Of a stretch of DNA of 64,000 nucleotides, positions 46,299-55,264 are shown piece after piece. The notes under the pieces were generated by a model. It saw only the letters and a list, made by a program, of their open reading frames with translations. It searched no databases and had not been told where the DNA came from. The position numbers were made by a program, and so were the translations under genes. This DNA comes from Brevibacterium aurantiacum (lineage in GTDB: Bacteria; Actinomycetota; Actinomycetes; Actinomycetales; Brevibacteriaceae), in assembly GCF_007558825.1 (NCBI RefSeq), contig NZ_VLTK01000003.1:62001-126000 (forward strand). The letters run 5' to 3'. The first letter of the stretch is position 1; the number at the start of each line of letters is the position of its first letter.

Positions 46299-46434
46299 CG
46301 TAGGTCTTTCCGGTTCGTTCTGACTGATATCACCATCTTGTCTCGAACTGGCCTTGTAAAAAATAGCCAATTGGAAGAAAGTGGTCATATCGCCACCGGT
46401 CGGGTGGACGAGGCATCGACACAGCGAGGTTGGC

Positions 46435-47886
46435 ATGAGCACGGCAGTCATGAGCGGTCCCAGGTTGGCAGGCATCATCGGCACCGGGCCGTGGCCAGGA
46501 CCAGCCTATGATTCGCTGACGGCAGGGATCTCGCGCGCCATCGGCGACGGCCGCATCCCGGTCGGGGCCAGGCTGCCCAGTGAGCGTGAGGTCGCAGCCG
46601 CGACTGGCCTGTCTCGGACGACGACCACCCGCGCCTTTGCGAAGCTGCGCGAACAGGGGTTCGTCCTCACCCGGCGCGGTTCCGGAAGCGTGGTCCAGAT
46701 GCCGGAAGTCCCGGGCGGTCGCATCGATCATCTCCTGACCCCGGCCGGAGCCGACGAGGCGGAGATCGACCTCACCTGCACCGCCTCGGTGGCGCCGCCA
46801 TGGCTGTTGGGAGCCTACGAACGCGCGGTCACGCAGATCCACGCCTATCTGCCCGGTACCGGGTACTATCCTTCGGGGCTCCCGGTTCTCAGGGAACTCA
46901 TCGCCGAGAGCTACACCGCTCGCGGTGTCCGCACCGATCCGGATCAGATCCTCATCACCTCGGGAGCCTTCGGCGCCGTGGCCATCGCCGTGCGTGCACT
47001 CAACGAGGGTCGAGGCCGGGTGCTCATTGAGAGTCCGACCTACCCGAACGCGATCGCGACCCTGGAAGGTGCCGGTGCCTCCCTGATTCCCTATCCGCTC
47101 GAAGTGGGCCCGGCCGGACACCATTGGGACATCGAGGCTATGGACCACATCGCACGCCAGACCCGTGTGCGATCGGCCTACCTGATCCCCGACTTCCATA
47201 ACCCCACCGGGGCGCTTCTGCCCGAAGAGCAGCGCCCCGAACTCGCATCCATGCTTCGGCGCAACTCCATGGTGCCGATCTTCGACGAGTCCTTGGTCGA
47301 GCTGGGGCTCGATGGCGATCCGACACCCACGCCGATGGCGGCCTTCGTCCCCGACTCGATCACGGCAGGAAGCACCAGCAAGATCTACTGGGGCGGTCTG
47401 CGCGTCGGGTGGCTGCGAATTCCGGCCCACCGCATCGAGGCGATGGCGTCCACGCGTCTGAGCCTCGACCTCGGCGCTCCCGTGCTTGAACAGCTTGTCG
47501 CCGTCGAACTCATGCGTGACCATGACACAATCGTCGGCGCATACCGCGACAAGCTGCGCGCGGCCAGGGACAATCTCGCCGCGCAGGTGCGCGCTCATCT
47601 TCCGACCTGGCAGGTCGTCGTGCCCAGCGGAGGCATGGCGCTGTGGTGCCGCCTGCCCGAGGACCGTTCCGGTGCCCTTGCCGTCGCTGCGAGAAAACAC
47701 GGGCTCGGGTTGGTCTCCGGACCCAATTTCGCCCCCGCCGGAGGCCTGGACCGGTGGGTCCGGCTGCCATACACCGTCTCCGAGGCTCAATTGGATGAGG
47801 TCGGCCCCCGCCTCGCCGCCGCCTGGGACGACGCTCTGAAGTCCACTGACCGTGTCCCGGCCGGACGAGCGCGGATAGTCGCCTGA
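46435..47886 (+). CDS. yczR: MocR/GntR-type PLP regulator (YczR-like)
   Basis: 483 aa from the ATG at 46435 (GCGAGG 5 nt upstream). The N-terminal winged helix is at residues 20-85 (GISRAIGDGRIPVGARLPSEREVAAATGLSRTTTTRAFAKLREQGFV); a fold-type I aminotransferase domain follows, with the PLP lysine K316 in GSTSKIYWGGLRVGW and PDFHNPTG before it. Such proteins sense PLP or an aminated ligand and regulate an adjacent gene; YczR-like ones control yczE. The 136-bp intergenic region is AT-rich (GTAAAAAATAGCCAATTGG near 46354-46372) and presumably holds the operator. Confidence 0.9.
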   Translation: MSTAVMSGPRLAGIIGTGPWPGPAYDSLTAGISRAIGDGRIPVGARLPSEREVAAATGLSRTTTTRAFAKLREQGFVLTRRGSGSVVQMPEVPGGRIDHLLTPAGADEAEIDLTCTASVAPPWLLGAYERAVTQIHAYLPGTGYYPSGLPVLRELIAESYTARGVRTDPDQILITSGAFGAVAIAVRALNEGRGRVLIESPTYPNAIATLEGAGASLIPYPLEVGPAGHHWDIEAMDHIARQTRVRSAYLIPDFHNPTGALLPEEQRPELASMLRRNSMVPIFDESLVELGLDGDPTPTPMAAFVPDSITAGSTSKIYWGGLRVGWLRIPAHRIEAMASTRLSLDLGAPVLEQLVAVELMRDHDTIVGAYRDKLRAARDNLAAQVRAHLPTWQVVVPSGGMALWCRLPEDRSGALAVAARKHGLGLVSGPNFAPAGGLDRWVRLPYTVSEAQLDEVGPRLAAAWDDALKSTDRVPAGRARIVA

Positions 47887-47909
47887 GACGGTCTGGGTAC
47901 CATGAGGAC

Positions 47910-48701
47910 ATGGACGAGGACCAGGCCGCGAACGAGGGGCCCAACCACAACGGACAGTATGCGACTGCGACGACTGCTGAGGACTTCCGGATCAACATCG
48001 CCGAGGTGAATCGGCGCATCGAAACCGCGGCTGTACGGGCCGGCCGCGACTCCTCTGAGATCGAACTGCTGCCGGTGAGCAAGACGGTTCCTCAGGAGAG
48101 GATCCGAGAAGCTGTTGCCGCCGGCTGCCACAAGCTCGGCGAGAACAAGGTCCAGGAGGCCTTCCGGAAGTCGGCCGAGATGTCTGACTTGGACATCGAC
48201 TGGGCCGTGATCGGTCATCTGCAGTCGAACAAGGCACGTGAGGTCGCGAAGTTCGCCTCCGAGTTCCAGGCTCTGGACCGGCTGAAGGTCGCAGCTGCTC
48301 TCGACCGACGTCTCGAAGCGGCGGGTCGCAGCCTGGACGTCTACGTTCAGGTCAACACCTCGGCAGAAGAGTCGAAGTTCGGGATGCCGCCTGAAGAACT
48401 CCTGAACTTCCTGCGAGAACTGCCGCAGTTCCCGACCCTGAACGTGCAGGGCCTGATGACTCTCGCGGTGTTCTCCTCCGACCTCGATCGTGTCCGCACC
48501 TGCTTCCAGAGTCTGCGCGCTCTGCGGGACCAAGCGCAGGAGACCGACCCCGAGCTGATCGGCGCAGGGAAACTCTCAATGGGCATGTCAGGGGACTACG
48601 AAGTGGCCATCGAAGAAGGAGCGAACTGCGTTCGTGTCGGCCAGTCCATCTTCGGCAAAAGGGCGCTGCCTGACAGCTACTACTGGCCCGAGAACGGCTG
48701 A
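47910..48701 (+). CDS. yggS: PLP homeostasis protein YggS/PLPBP
   Basis: 263 aa, alanine-racemase-type TIM barrel without the second domain. Binds PLP at K58 (LLPVSKTVPQERI) and buffers free PLP. LGENKVQEAFRK, WAVIGHLQSNKAREVAKF, VNTSAEESKFG and LSMGMSGDYEVAIEEGANCVRVGQSIFG are family signatures. The 20-residue N-terminal extension is longer than usual. TACCAT-GAGGAC-ATG can be read as a -10 and leaderless start or as a GAGG ribosome site. This gene usually sits beside ftsZ in actinobacteria; here it follows the MocR gene by 23 bp. Confidence 0.93.
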   Translation: MDEDQAANEGPNHNGQYATATTAEDFRINIAEVNRRIETAAVRAGRDSSEIELLPVSKTVPQERIREAVAAGCHKLGENKVQEAFRKSAEMSDLDIDWAVIGHLQSNKAREVAKFASEFQALDRLKVAAALDRRLEAAGRSLDVYVQVNTSAEESKFGMPPEELLNFLRELPQFPTLNVQGLMTLAVFSSDLDRVRTCFQSLRALRDQAQETDPELIGAGKLSMGMSGDYEVAIEEGANCVRVGQSIFGKRALPDSYYWPENG

Positions 48702-48711
48702 CTGCCCCCGC

Positions 48712-49680
48712 GTGCTCGCTTCACTGACCAGACATCAGGTCCTCTGGTACCTCATCGCCATAGTCACAGGCGCTCTCATCGGGCTGGGCCAGCCGGTAGC
48801 ATCATCGCTCGCCACCACTGCGATCACGCCCTGCCTCATCGCGCTCCTGTTCGTGACATTCCTCGACATCCCGTTCGATGCCGTCCGTGTTTCCTTCACG
48901 GACATGAAGTTCCTGGGCGCAGTCACCCTCGTCAACTTCCTGATCGTCCCGCTGATCGTCGCCGGCCTCTATGCCATCATGCCTCCTGCTCAGCCCATCA
49001 TCCTGCCAGTCCTCATCGTTCTCCTCACCCCCTGCATCGACTACGTCCTCGTCTTCACCAGATCGGCAGGCGGCGATCACGTAAGTCTGCTGGCACTGAC
49101 GCCGGTGCTCATGCTCGTCCAGATCATCCTCCTGCCGGTCTACCTGTGGATCATTCTCGGCACCACAGCAGTCGGACCGATCGCGCCGGGGCCCTTCATC
49201 GCCGCCCTCGTCATCTTCATCCTCCTGCCGCTGGGTACCTCAGTCGTCGTGCGTCTGCTGTCTCGGAGGTCGACGGTCGCGGATCGCTGCGTCCAGAGTG
49301 TCTCGGGGTCGATGGTGCCAATGATGATGCTCACCCTGGCTGTGATCGCCGCGGCGCAGGTGCCCCTGATCGCTTCGCATCTGTCGGATCTCGGTGGTGC
49401 CGTAGCGACATTCGTCGTGTTCGCGATCATCATGACCTGCCTCGGCGCGATCCTGGCTCGGGTGCTGCCTCTGAGCGTGGGCCAGGGGAGGAGCCTCGTC
49501 TTCACCGCGGTCACCCGCAATTCGCTGGTCATGCTCCCGATCGTGCGCGCCATGACTGCAGATGGCATCGGTCCCTCGACCGTCGTCGCGCAGACGATTG
49601 TCGAGCTTGTCTTCATGCTCCTCCTCGTCCGTCTGGTCCCACGAATCCTGCCGGACACCGCCGTGTCCGAAAACCGCTAG
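48712..49680 (+). CDS. Bile acid:sodium symporter / Acr3-like transporter (BASS superfamily)
   Basis: 322 aa from the GTG at 48712, 10 bp after yggS; no good ribosome site is seen, and the start is uncertain. About ten helices. LIALLFVTFLDIPFDAV, LVNFLIVPLIVAGLYAIM, LLTPCIDYVLVFTRSAGGD (a Cys in the position of the Acr3 Cys) and SLVFTAVTRNSLVMLPIVRAM fit the arsenical-resistance/BASS fold. Arsenite efflux is possible, but no ArsR/ArsC lies nearby, so another organic anion is equally likely. Confidence 0.8.
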   Translation: MLASLTRHQVLWYLIAIVTGALIGLGQPVASSLATTAITPCLIALLFVTFLDIPFDAVRVSFTDMKFLGAVTLVNFLIVPLIVAGLYAIMPPAQPIILPVLIVLLTPCIDYVLVFTRSAGGDHVSLLALTPVLMLVQIILLPVYLWIILGTTAVGPIAPGPFIAALVIFILLPLGTSVVVRLLSRRSTVADRCVQSVSGSMVPMMMLTLAVIAAAQVPLIASHLSDLGGAVATFVVFAIIMTCLGAILARVLPLSVGQGRSLVFTAVTRNSLVMLPIVRAMTADGIGPSTVVAQTIVELVFMLLLVRLVPRILPDTAVSENR

Positions 49681-49712
49681 TATTGTCGCTCTCGGGCGAG
49701 CAGAATAGTCAC

Positions 49713-51167
49713 ATGCTCACCACAGATCAGTGCTACCAGGCAGTGGCCGGACGCGACAGACGCTTCGACGGAATGTTCTTCACCGCGGTTCATTCAACGG
49801 GCATCTTCTGTCGTCCGTCCTGTCCGGCGAGAACTCCGCTGCGCAAGAACGTCGGCTTCTACCAGACTGCAGCGGCAGCGGCGGATGCCGGATTCCGAGC
49901 CTGCAAACGGTGCCGACCCGATGCCAGCCCGAATTCGCCTGAGTGGGATAGTCGAGCCGATGTCACCGCCCGGGCCATGAGACTCATCCAAGATGGTCTC
50001 GTCGACCGGGCGGGGATCTCCGGCCTCGCCTCGGCATTGGGATACAGCCCACGGCAGCTGGGACGAGTGCTGCAGTCCGAGATCGGCGTCGGGCCGCTTG
50101 CCATCGCCCGCACCGAACGCGTCAGGACTGCTCGAACGCTGGTCGAATCGACGACCTTGTCGATGAGCGAGATCGCCTTCGCCGCCGGATTCTCGAGCAT
50201 TCGACAATTCAACGACACCTTCCGAGCCGTGTATTCGTCGACTCCGCGGGATCTGCGCAGCAGCTCCGGGGAGGCGCACACCGGTCAGGACATCACTGTC
50301 CGCCTCGCCTACCGGCCGCCGTTCGACCATGCTCACCTGTTCAGGTATCTGAGTGTGCGTGCGATTCCCGGGGTTGAGGATGTCAGCGGCGATCGCTACA
50401 CCCGTTCGCTGCGCCTAGCGCACGGACCTGCCGTCCTGACCCTGACACCGGGTGCCGGTGACTACATCGAGTGCCACCTCGGTTTAGCCGATACCCGCGA
50501 CCTGGGAAGCGCGGTCGCCAGGGCCAGGCGAATCCTCGACCTCGACGCGGACCCCATCGCGGTGCGAGCGACACTGACCGAGGCAGGGCTCTCCGCGCTC
50601 ATCGACAGGTACCCGGGCATCCGCTCCCCAGGAACAGGCGACCCCGTCGAACTCGCAATTCGAACGGTCCTGGGCCAGCAGATCTCGGTCAGCGCCGCGC
50701 AGACTCATCTGACCCGCCTGGTGACCGCCTATGGTCAGGTGCTGCCGGATGAGCTGAGGGCCGGCACTGTCGACCGAGTGTTTCCCACCGCAACAGCAAT
50801 CGCAGAGATCCCCGACGAGCATTGGGCGCTGCCCGGTCGCAGGATCGCCACCCTTCGAGCGCTGAGCGCACACCTGGCCGACGGCTCGATCGATCTGGGG
50901 CCGGGATGCGACCGGACTGAGGTCAACGACAGCCTGCTCGCCATCCCCGGAATCGGTCCGTGGAGTCTTGGCTACATTCGGATGCGTGCGCTGGGAGACC
51001 CCGATGTCCTTCTCAGTTCGGACCTCGGAGTCAGGAAGGCTATGGAGGAGCTCAACGGTTCAGACACAGACATGACCGCCTGGACCCACCAGTCGGACCG
51101 TGCCCGACCCTGGAGGTCCTACGTCACCCATCTGCTGTGGGCCCATCACTCCCAGCCACAACCATGA
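49713..51167 (+). CDS. alkA: Ada-AraC-AlkA fusion: alkylation-responsive regulator and DNA-3-methyladenine glycosylase
   Basis: 484 aa from the ATG at 49713. Residues 1-75: Ada zinc domain with four Cys (IFCRPSC and ACKRC) that accepts methyl from phosphotriesters. Residues 85-185: AraC-type HTH ([44 protein letters not shown]). Residues 195-484: AlkA N-domain and HhH glycosylase, with the Hh[22 protein letters not shown] and the catalytic Asp in [10 protein letters not shown] (LxSDLG). It thus senses methylation damage, activates transcription and excises 3-methyladenine. ogt follows 50 bp later. Confidence 0.93.
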   Translation: MLTTDQCYQAVAGRDRRFDGMFFTAVHSTGIFCRPSCPARTPLRKNVGFYQTAAAAADAGFRACKRCRPDASPNSPEWDSRADVTARAMRLIQDGLVDRAGISGLASALGYSPRQLGRVLQSEIGVGPLAIARTERVRTARTLVESTTLSMSEIAFAAGFSSIRQFNDTFRAVYSSTPRDLRSSSGEAHTGQDITVRLAYRPPFDHAHLFRYLSVRAIPGVEDVSGDRYTRSLRLAHGPAVLTLTPGAGDYIECHLGLADTRDLGSAVARARRILDLDADPIAVRATLTEAGLSALIDRYPGIRSPGTGDPVELAIRTVLGQQISVSAAQTHLTRLVTAYGQVLPDELRAGTVDRVFPTATAIAEIPDEHWALPGRRIATLRALSAHLADGSIDLGPGCDRTEVNDSLLAIPGIGPWSLGYIRMRALGDPDVLLSSDLGVRKAMEELNGSDTDMTAWTHQSDRARPWRSYVTHLLWAHHSQPQP

Positions 51168-51170
51168 TCA

Positions 51171-51208
51171 GCACAGCGAATCAGGAACAGCACCGCGAAT
51201 CAGGAACG
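51171..51208 (+). repeat. 19-bp tandem repeat in front of ogt
   Basis: Two units, 51171-51189 and 51190-51208, identical at 17 of 19 positions (core GCGAATCAGGAAC). They fill the gap between the alkA stop and the ogt ribosome site (GGAG 51208-51211). Confidence 0.75.
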
Positions 51209-51217
51209 GAGAACACA

Positions 51218-51745
51218 ATGACGATGACACTGACCCAGCCCACGGCGAACGCAGCGCGATATTCGATCATCGACTCGGCGCTGGGGAGGATTCTTCTCAC
51301 CTCCGACGGCGATCACCTGACCGGGCTCTACCTTGATGATTTCGATCGGATTCTTAAGCGACTGGCACTGTCAGGCGATGCCGAACCGGTCCTCGACGAC
51401 GGACTCACGGTGTTCGCAGCGACGGGGGAGCAGCTCGCCGAGTACTTCGCGGGAACCCGCGTCGCATTCGACATTCCATTGGCCCCGAAAGGCACCGAAT
51501 TCCAACGCGAAGTCTGGCAGGCGCTGACAACGATTCCCTACGGCGTCACCGCCGGATACGGGGAACTCGCTGCGTGGATCAGCAGACCGACAGCGGCGCG
51601 CGCAGTGGGAGCCGCCAATGGTCGGAATCCGATCAGCATCATCGTTCCCTGCCACCGTGTGATCGGAGCGAATGGGGCGCTGACCGGCTATGCCTGGGGT
51701 GAAGAGAAGAAGCGGAGACTGCTCGACCTCGAAGCGGGTCGCTGA
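51218..51745 (+). CDS. ogt: Methylated-DNA--protein-cysteine S-methyltransferase
   Basis: Removes methyl from O6-methylguanine onto its own cysteine. 175 aa from the ATG at 51218 (GGAG 6 nt upstream). Active-site C145 in [10 protein letters not shown]; the helix [11 protein letters not shown] recognises DNA, and the Arg finger lies in it. N-terminal alpha/beta domain of ordinary Ogt size. In operon with the Ada-AlkA fusion, which supplies the regulator and the glycosylase. Confidence 0.95.
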   Translation: MTMTLTQPTANAARYSIIDSALGRILLTSDGDHLTGLYLDDFDRILKRLALSGDAEPVLDDGLTVFAATGEQLAEYFAGTRVAFDIPLAPKGTEFQREVWQALTTIPYGVTAGYGELAAWISRPTAARAVGAANGRNPISIIVPCHRVIGANGALTGYAWGEEKKRRLLDLEAGR

Positions 51746-51779
51746 CGGCAACTTCGCATACGAGCCACGCATACGAAGA

Positions 51780-51814
51780 TGGGCCCGGCCTCATTGTGAT
51801 GAGACCAGGCCCTT
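51780..51814. terminator. Terminator shared by ogt and tRNA-Ala(GGC)
   Basis: Long imperfect hairpin: GGGCCC-GGCCTCAT and ATGAGACCAGGCCC around TGTG, with a few G-T pairs. It lies between convergent genes. Confidence 0.6.
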
Positions 51815-51821
51815 CATGCGG

Positions 51822-51894
51822 TGGAGGTAAGGGGATTCGAACCCCTGACCTTCTCCATGCCATGGAGACGCGCTACCAACTGCGCCATACCCCC
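51822..51894 (-). tRNA. tRNA-Ala (anticodon GGC)
   Basis: 73 nt on the minus strand: acceptor GGGGGTA/TACCTCC, D arm GCGC-AGTTGGTA-GCGC, anticodon stem TCTCC/GGAGA with anticodon GGC (51859-51861), T arm AGGGG-TTCGAAT-CCCCT. The alanine pair G3-U70 is present and CCA is not encoded. Confidence 0.95.
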
Positions 51895-52044
51895 GCTTGC
51901 TCGATCAATATTACTCAGGTGCGCGCGGGACGACAAATCGGCGGAGAGTGACGCTGGCCACACTCGTGTGGTTAGCCGGTGGCGGGAACAGGGAATCTGA
52001 CGCTGGCCGGGACCAAGTGAACTCCCGGTCCCGGCCACCGGACA

Positions 52045-52275
52045 TCAGATCATGGGCCGAACATAGTAGAGGTACTTCGCGACGTCGCGTTCGCGCTGCT
52101 CCTTCACCCGTTCATCGCGAGCGTGTCTGCGAAGCTGCGCCCGACGACGGTCGCGAAGAGTGACCTGCTTGCGATCCTTTGCGGCGGCAGTCGGACGGCG
52201 GGCCCATTGGATCAACTTGAGCCCGGTGTTCAGTGCCACACGCCGTGGATATGTGATTGGAAATGCCGTGGACAA
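52045..52275 (-). CDS. Small basic hypothetical protein
   Basis: 76 aa from the TTG at 52275, with AAGGA 7 nt upstream. Strongly basic: an N-terminal segment TYPRRVALNTGLKLIQWARRP followed by an Arg/Lys/Gln-rich helix (DRRRAQLRRHARDERVKEQRERDVAKYLYYVRP). No membrane helix or cysteine. The composition suggests a nucleic-acid or ribosome-binding protein (inference). I do not recognise a family. The good ribosome site and solo position before a tRNA gene favour a real gene. Confidence 0.55.
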   Translation of the reverse strand: MSTAFPITYPRRVALNTGLKLIQWARRPTAAAKDRKQVTLRDRRRAQLRRHARDERVKEQRERDVAKYLYYVRPMI

Positions 52276-53098
52276 AATGATTCCTTAATGTTTTCGGGCA
52301 GGGGGAATGCCCAAATGAGGGTTAGTGGAAATGTTCGAGGACAATGAGCTGAAGAAAGGCCCGAAGACTCGAATGAAAGCGACTTCTGGGAAATGAACTC
52401 ACGGATCGATGTCCGCAATCAGCTGAGCCTTGGTGGGAATCAGATGAATTGGCGGCAGCAGCCCACAGGCAGGCTCAATCGGATAGTGGATCAAGGCCCC
52501 AAAGGTCGGTGGTGTTCATGAATGAACGCACCTGGTGAACAACGGTGTCCTGGGCGAGGCCACCTCAGGCGTGCTTGCACCGTGTGGGCGCCAACGGTGG
52601 CGACACAGCGGTATGACCTGGGTAATCTAGCGGCAGAGGAAGTACCGGCGTTCAGATGACCGGTGGAGAAAGACGTAAGATGCGGCTGAAATTCAGCCGA
52701 CGAGCCCTTGTCCGCCAATCAAGCAGGCAGTGTTCCCGGTCCAGCAGTGCTGGGGCTTCGGAAATGCGATAAGTTTCGGCATAGTTCTGCGCTCCCTTCT
52801 TGGTCGTGGATCTCGTTTGAGCGGCGTCAGCGCTCAAGATGGGCTGTTGCAATTCTGGGGTTTGTGCGAATCCGTAATTGCACTGTCGAATTTATCACAG
52901 GTGAAGAACTGTGTGTAGGTTTTGTTCATTCTTTCTGAACTTTATTGTGACTAATGAGAATCGTGGGTTATTCGGTCCGGTCATCGATGCGCACCGTCAC
53001 GTGGAGCACCTTTCCATCGGGCTCGGGATGTGAGGTCGAAGAATGCTGAGCTGCCGACGTAGAATCTTCTCAGACTCGCGACTTACTGGGAGAAGACA
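52276..53098. other. AT-richer segment of 0.8 kb without a recognisable gene
   Basis: No open frame here has coding character or a ribosome site that I can support. Visible structure: a palindrome GTTCAT-GA-ATGAAC near 52514-52527; a hairpin TTGAGCG-N7-CGCTCAA (52817-52837); a possible hairpin CACAG-GTGAAGAA-CTGTG around 52896-52913; and a distinctly AT-rich part at about 52860-52970. TAGAAT (53060-53065) is probably the -10 box of the universal stress gene. A small RNA is possible but unproven. Confidence 0.5.
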
Positions 53099-53998
53099 AT
53101 GTCACAGCCTGCTGCCACCCCTCGACGACTGGTCGTCGGATACATCGCCACCGATCGTGGACGCGACGCCATCGCTCTGGCCATCTCATTGGCACGTTCT
53201 GCTGGGATCGAACTCATTGTGACGATCGTACGTCCGGAGTCATCGACCTTCACGGCAGGCAATTCGATTCCGCAGGACGGCACCGGGATCGTCTCGCAGC
53301 AGCTCGAAGACTGGCTCGACGAGGCACTGGCGCTGGTGCCCGATGACGTCACGGCCCGCGGTGTCATCCACACCTCGTCCAATGAGTCCAAAGGTCTGAT
53401 GGAGGTCGCCGAGACCGAAGGTGCACTCGGCATAGTCATCGGTGCTCGAGCCACGACGCTGATGCGCTCATTCCGCATCGGGACCGTCGCGACCTCGTTG
53501 CTCCATTCCTCAGTGGTCCCGGTGGTCCTGGCTCCTGCAGGCAACTCGGACATCGGTCCCGTCTCTCGAATCACCACGCTCTTCGGCGCACGCCCCGGAG
53601 CCGCGGCGCTCATCGGTGCCGCCGTGCAGTCAGCCGCGGCCCTCGACGTGGATCTGCGGCTGCTGTCGCTGATCGAGAACGACGGGCTCGGCGAGGACGA
53701 TACCGTGGAGATTCAGGAATTCGCCGAGGAATACGGGGGAGCGGTGTTGGCCGGCCGCGCGGCCGAGATGTTCGAGTCGGGCCGGGCCGTCGTCAAGTCT
53801 CAGGCCGGAGCCGACATCGAAGACGCGGCCGCGAACGTGGACTTCCAACCTGGCGAGATCGCATTCATCGGTTCGAGCAGACTCGGCCGAGGCGGACGCG
53901 TCTTCATCGGTGCGCGTGCCAGGCGACTTCTGCGTGTGCTGCCGGTGCCTGTCGTCGTTGTGCCCCGGCGCGCGAGCAGCACTGTCTCGACGAAGTGA
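53099..53998 (+). CDS. Universal stress protein family (two tandem USP domains)
   Basis: 299 aa from the ATG at 53099 (GGGAGAAG 4 nt upstream). Domain 1 (residues 8-145) starts RRLVVGYIATDRGRDAIALAISLARSAGIEL and ends in GIVIGARATTLMRSFRIGTVATSLLHSSVVPVVLAP, an ATP-binding-like GxG-S motif. Domain 2 (about 155-295) starts RITTLFGARPGAAALI and ends GRVFIGARARRLLRVLPVPVVVVP. Tandem USPs are common in actinobacteria, often under dormancy or stress control. The stop overlaps the hydrolase start by 4 nt (GTGA). Confidence 0.9.
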   Translation: MSQPAATPRRLVVGYIATDRGRDAIALAISLARSAGIELIVTIVRPESSTFTAGNSIPQDGTGIVSQQLEDWLDEALALVPDDVTARGVIHTSSNESKGLMEVAETEGALGIVIGARATTLMRSFRIGTVATSLLHSSVVPVVLAPAGNSDIGPVSRITTLFGARPGAAALIGAAVQSAAALDVDLRLLSLIENDGLGEDDTVEIQEFAEEYGGAVLAGRAAEMFESGRAVVKSQAGADIEDAAANVDFQPGEIAFIGSSRLGRGGRVFIGARARRLLRVLPVPVVVVPRRASSTVSTK

Positions 53999-54864
53999 GC
54001 CTCCCTGCTCCTGAGCGCACCGACTTCACCGTCGACGGTCACCCAACCGCCGTGTGGGTGCACTCCTCGGGATCGACCGCGCGTCCTGTGCTCATGGTCC
54101 ACGGATTCCGCGGCGACCACCACGGAATGGACCTCATGGCAGGGGCGATCCGTGATCGCGATGTCATCGTCGGCGATCTTCCCGGATTCGGCCTCACGCC
54201 ACCACTGTCGGCAGGTCTGAGTCTTGACAGCTACTGCGATCATCTCGTCGGGCTCATCGCAGAGGTGGCTTCGCGTTGGCAGGCCGCGCCGATCGTTCTC
54301 GGCCACTCCTTCGGCTCGATTCTGGTCGCACATATGGCTGCGCGCCGACCGGCGACTGTCGGTGAGCTCATCCTCATCAACCCGATCACGACACCGGCGC
54401 TCGAGGGCTCCGCCAAAGTGCTGACGGCTCTGACCCGTCTCTACTACAACCTCGGAGCCCAGCTGCCGGAGACGATCGGTCACCAGCTGCTGGCCAATCC
54501 GATCATCGTGCGGGCGATGAGTGAGGTCATGGCCACCACCAGTGACCGCGGTCTGCGCCGCTATATCCACGATCAGCATGCTCGGCATTTCTCCACCTTC
54601 AGCGATCGGGATTCGCTGGCAGCGGCCTTCGAGGTTTCGGTCGCCCACACCGTCACCGAGGTGGCCGGCGACCTGAGGATGCCCATGCTCGTCATCGCCG
54701 GAGACAAGGACGCCATCGCCCCGATCCCGGCAACTCGCGAATTCGCATCGGAGTTGGCGTGTGCACAGTTCGTCGAGCTCTCCGGTGTGGGGCACTTGGT
54801 GCACTATGAGCGTCCCGAGGAAGCCGCCTCGGCGATCATGGGATTCTGTCGCGGCAGGGAATGA
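53995..54864 (+). CDS. Alpha/beta-fold hydrolase
   Basis: 289 aa, GTG start at 53995. Oxyanion motif MVHGFRGDHHG; nucleophile elbow GHSFGS; the Asp in IAGDKDAIAP and the His in GVGHLVHYERPEEAA complete the triad. Nearest in style to esterase/haloperoxidase-type hydrolases; the substrate is unknown. Cotranscribed with the universal stress gene and followed by a strong terminator. Confidence 0.9.
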   Translation: MSLPAPERTDFTVDGHPTAVWVHSSGSTARPVLMVHGFRGDHHGMDLMAGAIRDRDVIVGDLPGFGLTPPLSAGLSLDSYCDHLVGLIAEVASRWQAAPIVLGHSFGSILVAHMAARRPATVGELILINPITTPALEGSAKVLTALTRLYYNLGAQLPETIGHQLLANPIIVRAMSEVMATTSDRGLRRYIHDQHARHFSTFSDRDSLAAAFEVSVAHTVTEVAGDLRMPMLVIAGDKDAIAPIPATREFASELACAQFVELSGVGHLVHYERPEEAASAIMGFCRGRE

Positions 54865-54868
54865 ACAC

Positions 54869-54910
54869 CGAAAGGGGGCCGATGCGAATCATCGCATCGG
54901 CCCCCTTTCG
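54869..54910. terminator. Strong bidirectional terminator
   Basis: Perfect 18-bp inverted repeat CGAAAGGGGGCCGATGCG (54869-54886) and its complement (54893-54910) with the loop AATCAT, between convergent genes. Confidence 0.85.
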
Positions 54911-54924
54911 CTCATACCAGGGAC

Positions 54925-55155
54925 TCAGCCCTTACGGTCAACGATCCAGTGATAGACCATGGGGACGATGAACGCGAGGCAGGAGGCGAGCAGACCGGCC
55001 CAGAAGAGCCAGAACTCGGTCCCCGGTGCGCCGAAGAATCCGGCACCGAAGAGGTAGAGACCGAACACGAAGAGGGCAAACGAGAAGACGAAGACGATGA
55101 CGTCAGCGAACGATGCTGAGTTCCGAGTTCTCTTCGTGGTGGCGATATTGGACAT
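54925..55155 (-). CDS. Small two-helix membrane protein
   Basis: 76 aa from the ATG at 55155, preceded by GGAGGAGA. Two hydrophobic helices (ADVIVFVFSFALFVFGLYLFGAGFF and FWLFWAGLLASCLAFIVPMVYHW) after a short basic N-terminus. No known function. A start 13 codons earlier precedes the ribosome site and is rejected. Confidence 0.8.
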   Translation of the reverse strand: MSNIATTKRTRNSASFADVIVFVFSFALFVFGLYLFGAGFFGAPGTEFWLFWAGLLASCLAFIVPMVYHWIVDRKG

Positions 55156-55264
55156 GTTCTCCTCCGACGGTCTTTGGGGTGCAGACTGACACACTGAGAT
55201 GAAGTCTACACGCAGTAGAGAAGATTCCGGGCGCGGCTGAGGCCCGAGTCACGGTGGGAACCGA

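Noticed and set aside
52491..52938. Short frames in the AT-richer segment on both strands
   Set aside because: No ribosome sites, mixed composition, frequent Cys/Arg/Trp as in random translation.
51822..53098. Idea that the AT-richer segment is an island inserted at tRNA-Ala(GGC)
   Set aside because: The segment lies on the 5' side of the tRNA; integrases use the 3' end. No integrase gene or repeated tRNA end is seen.
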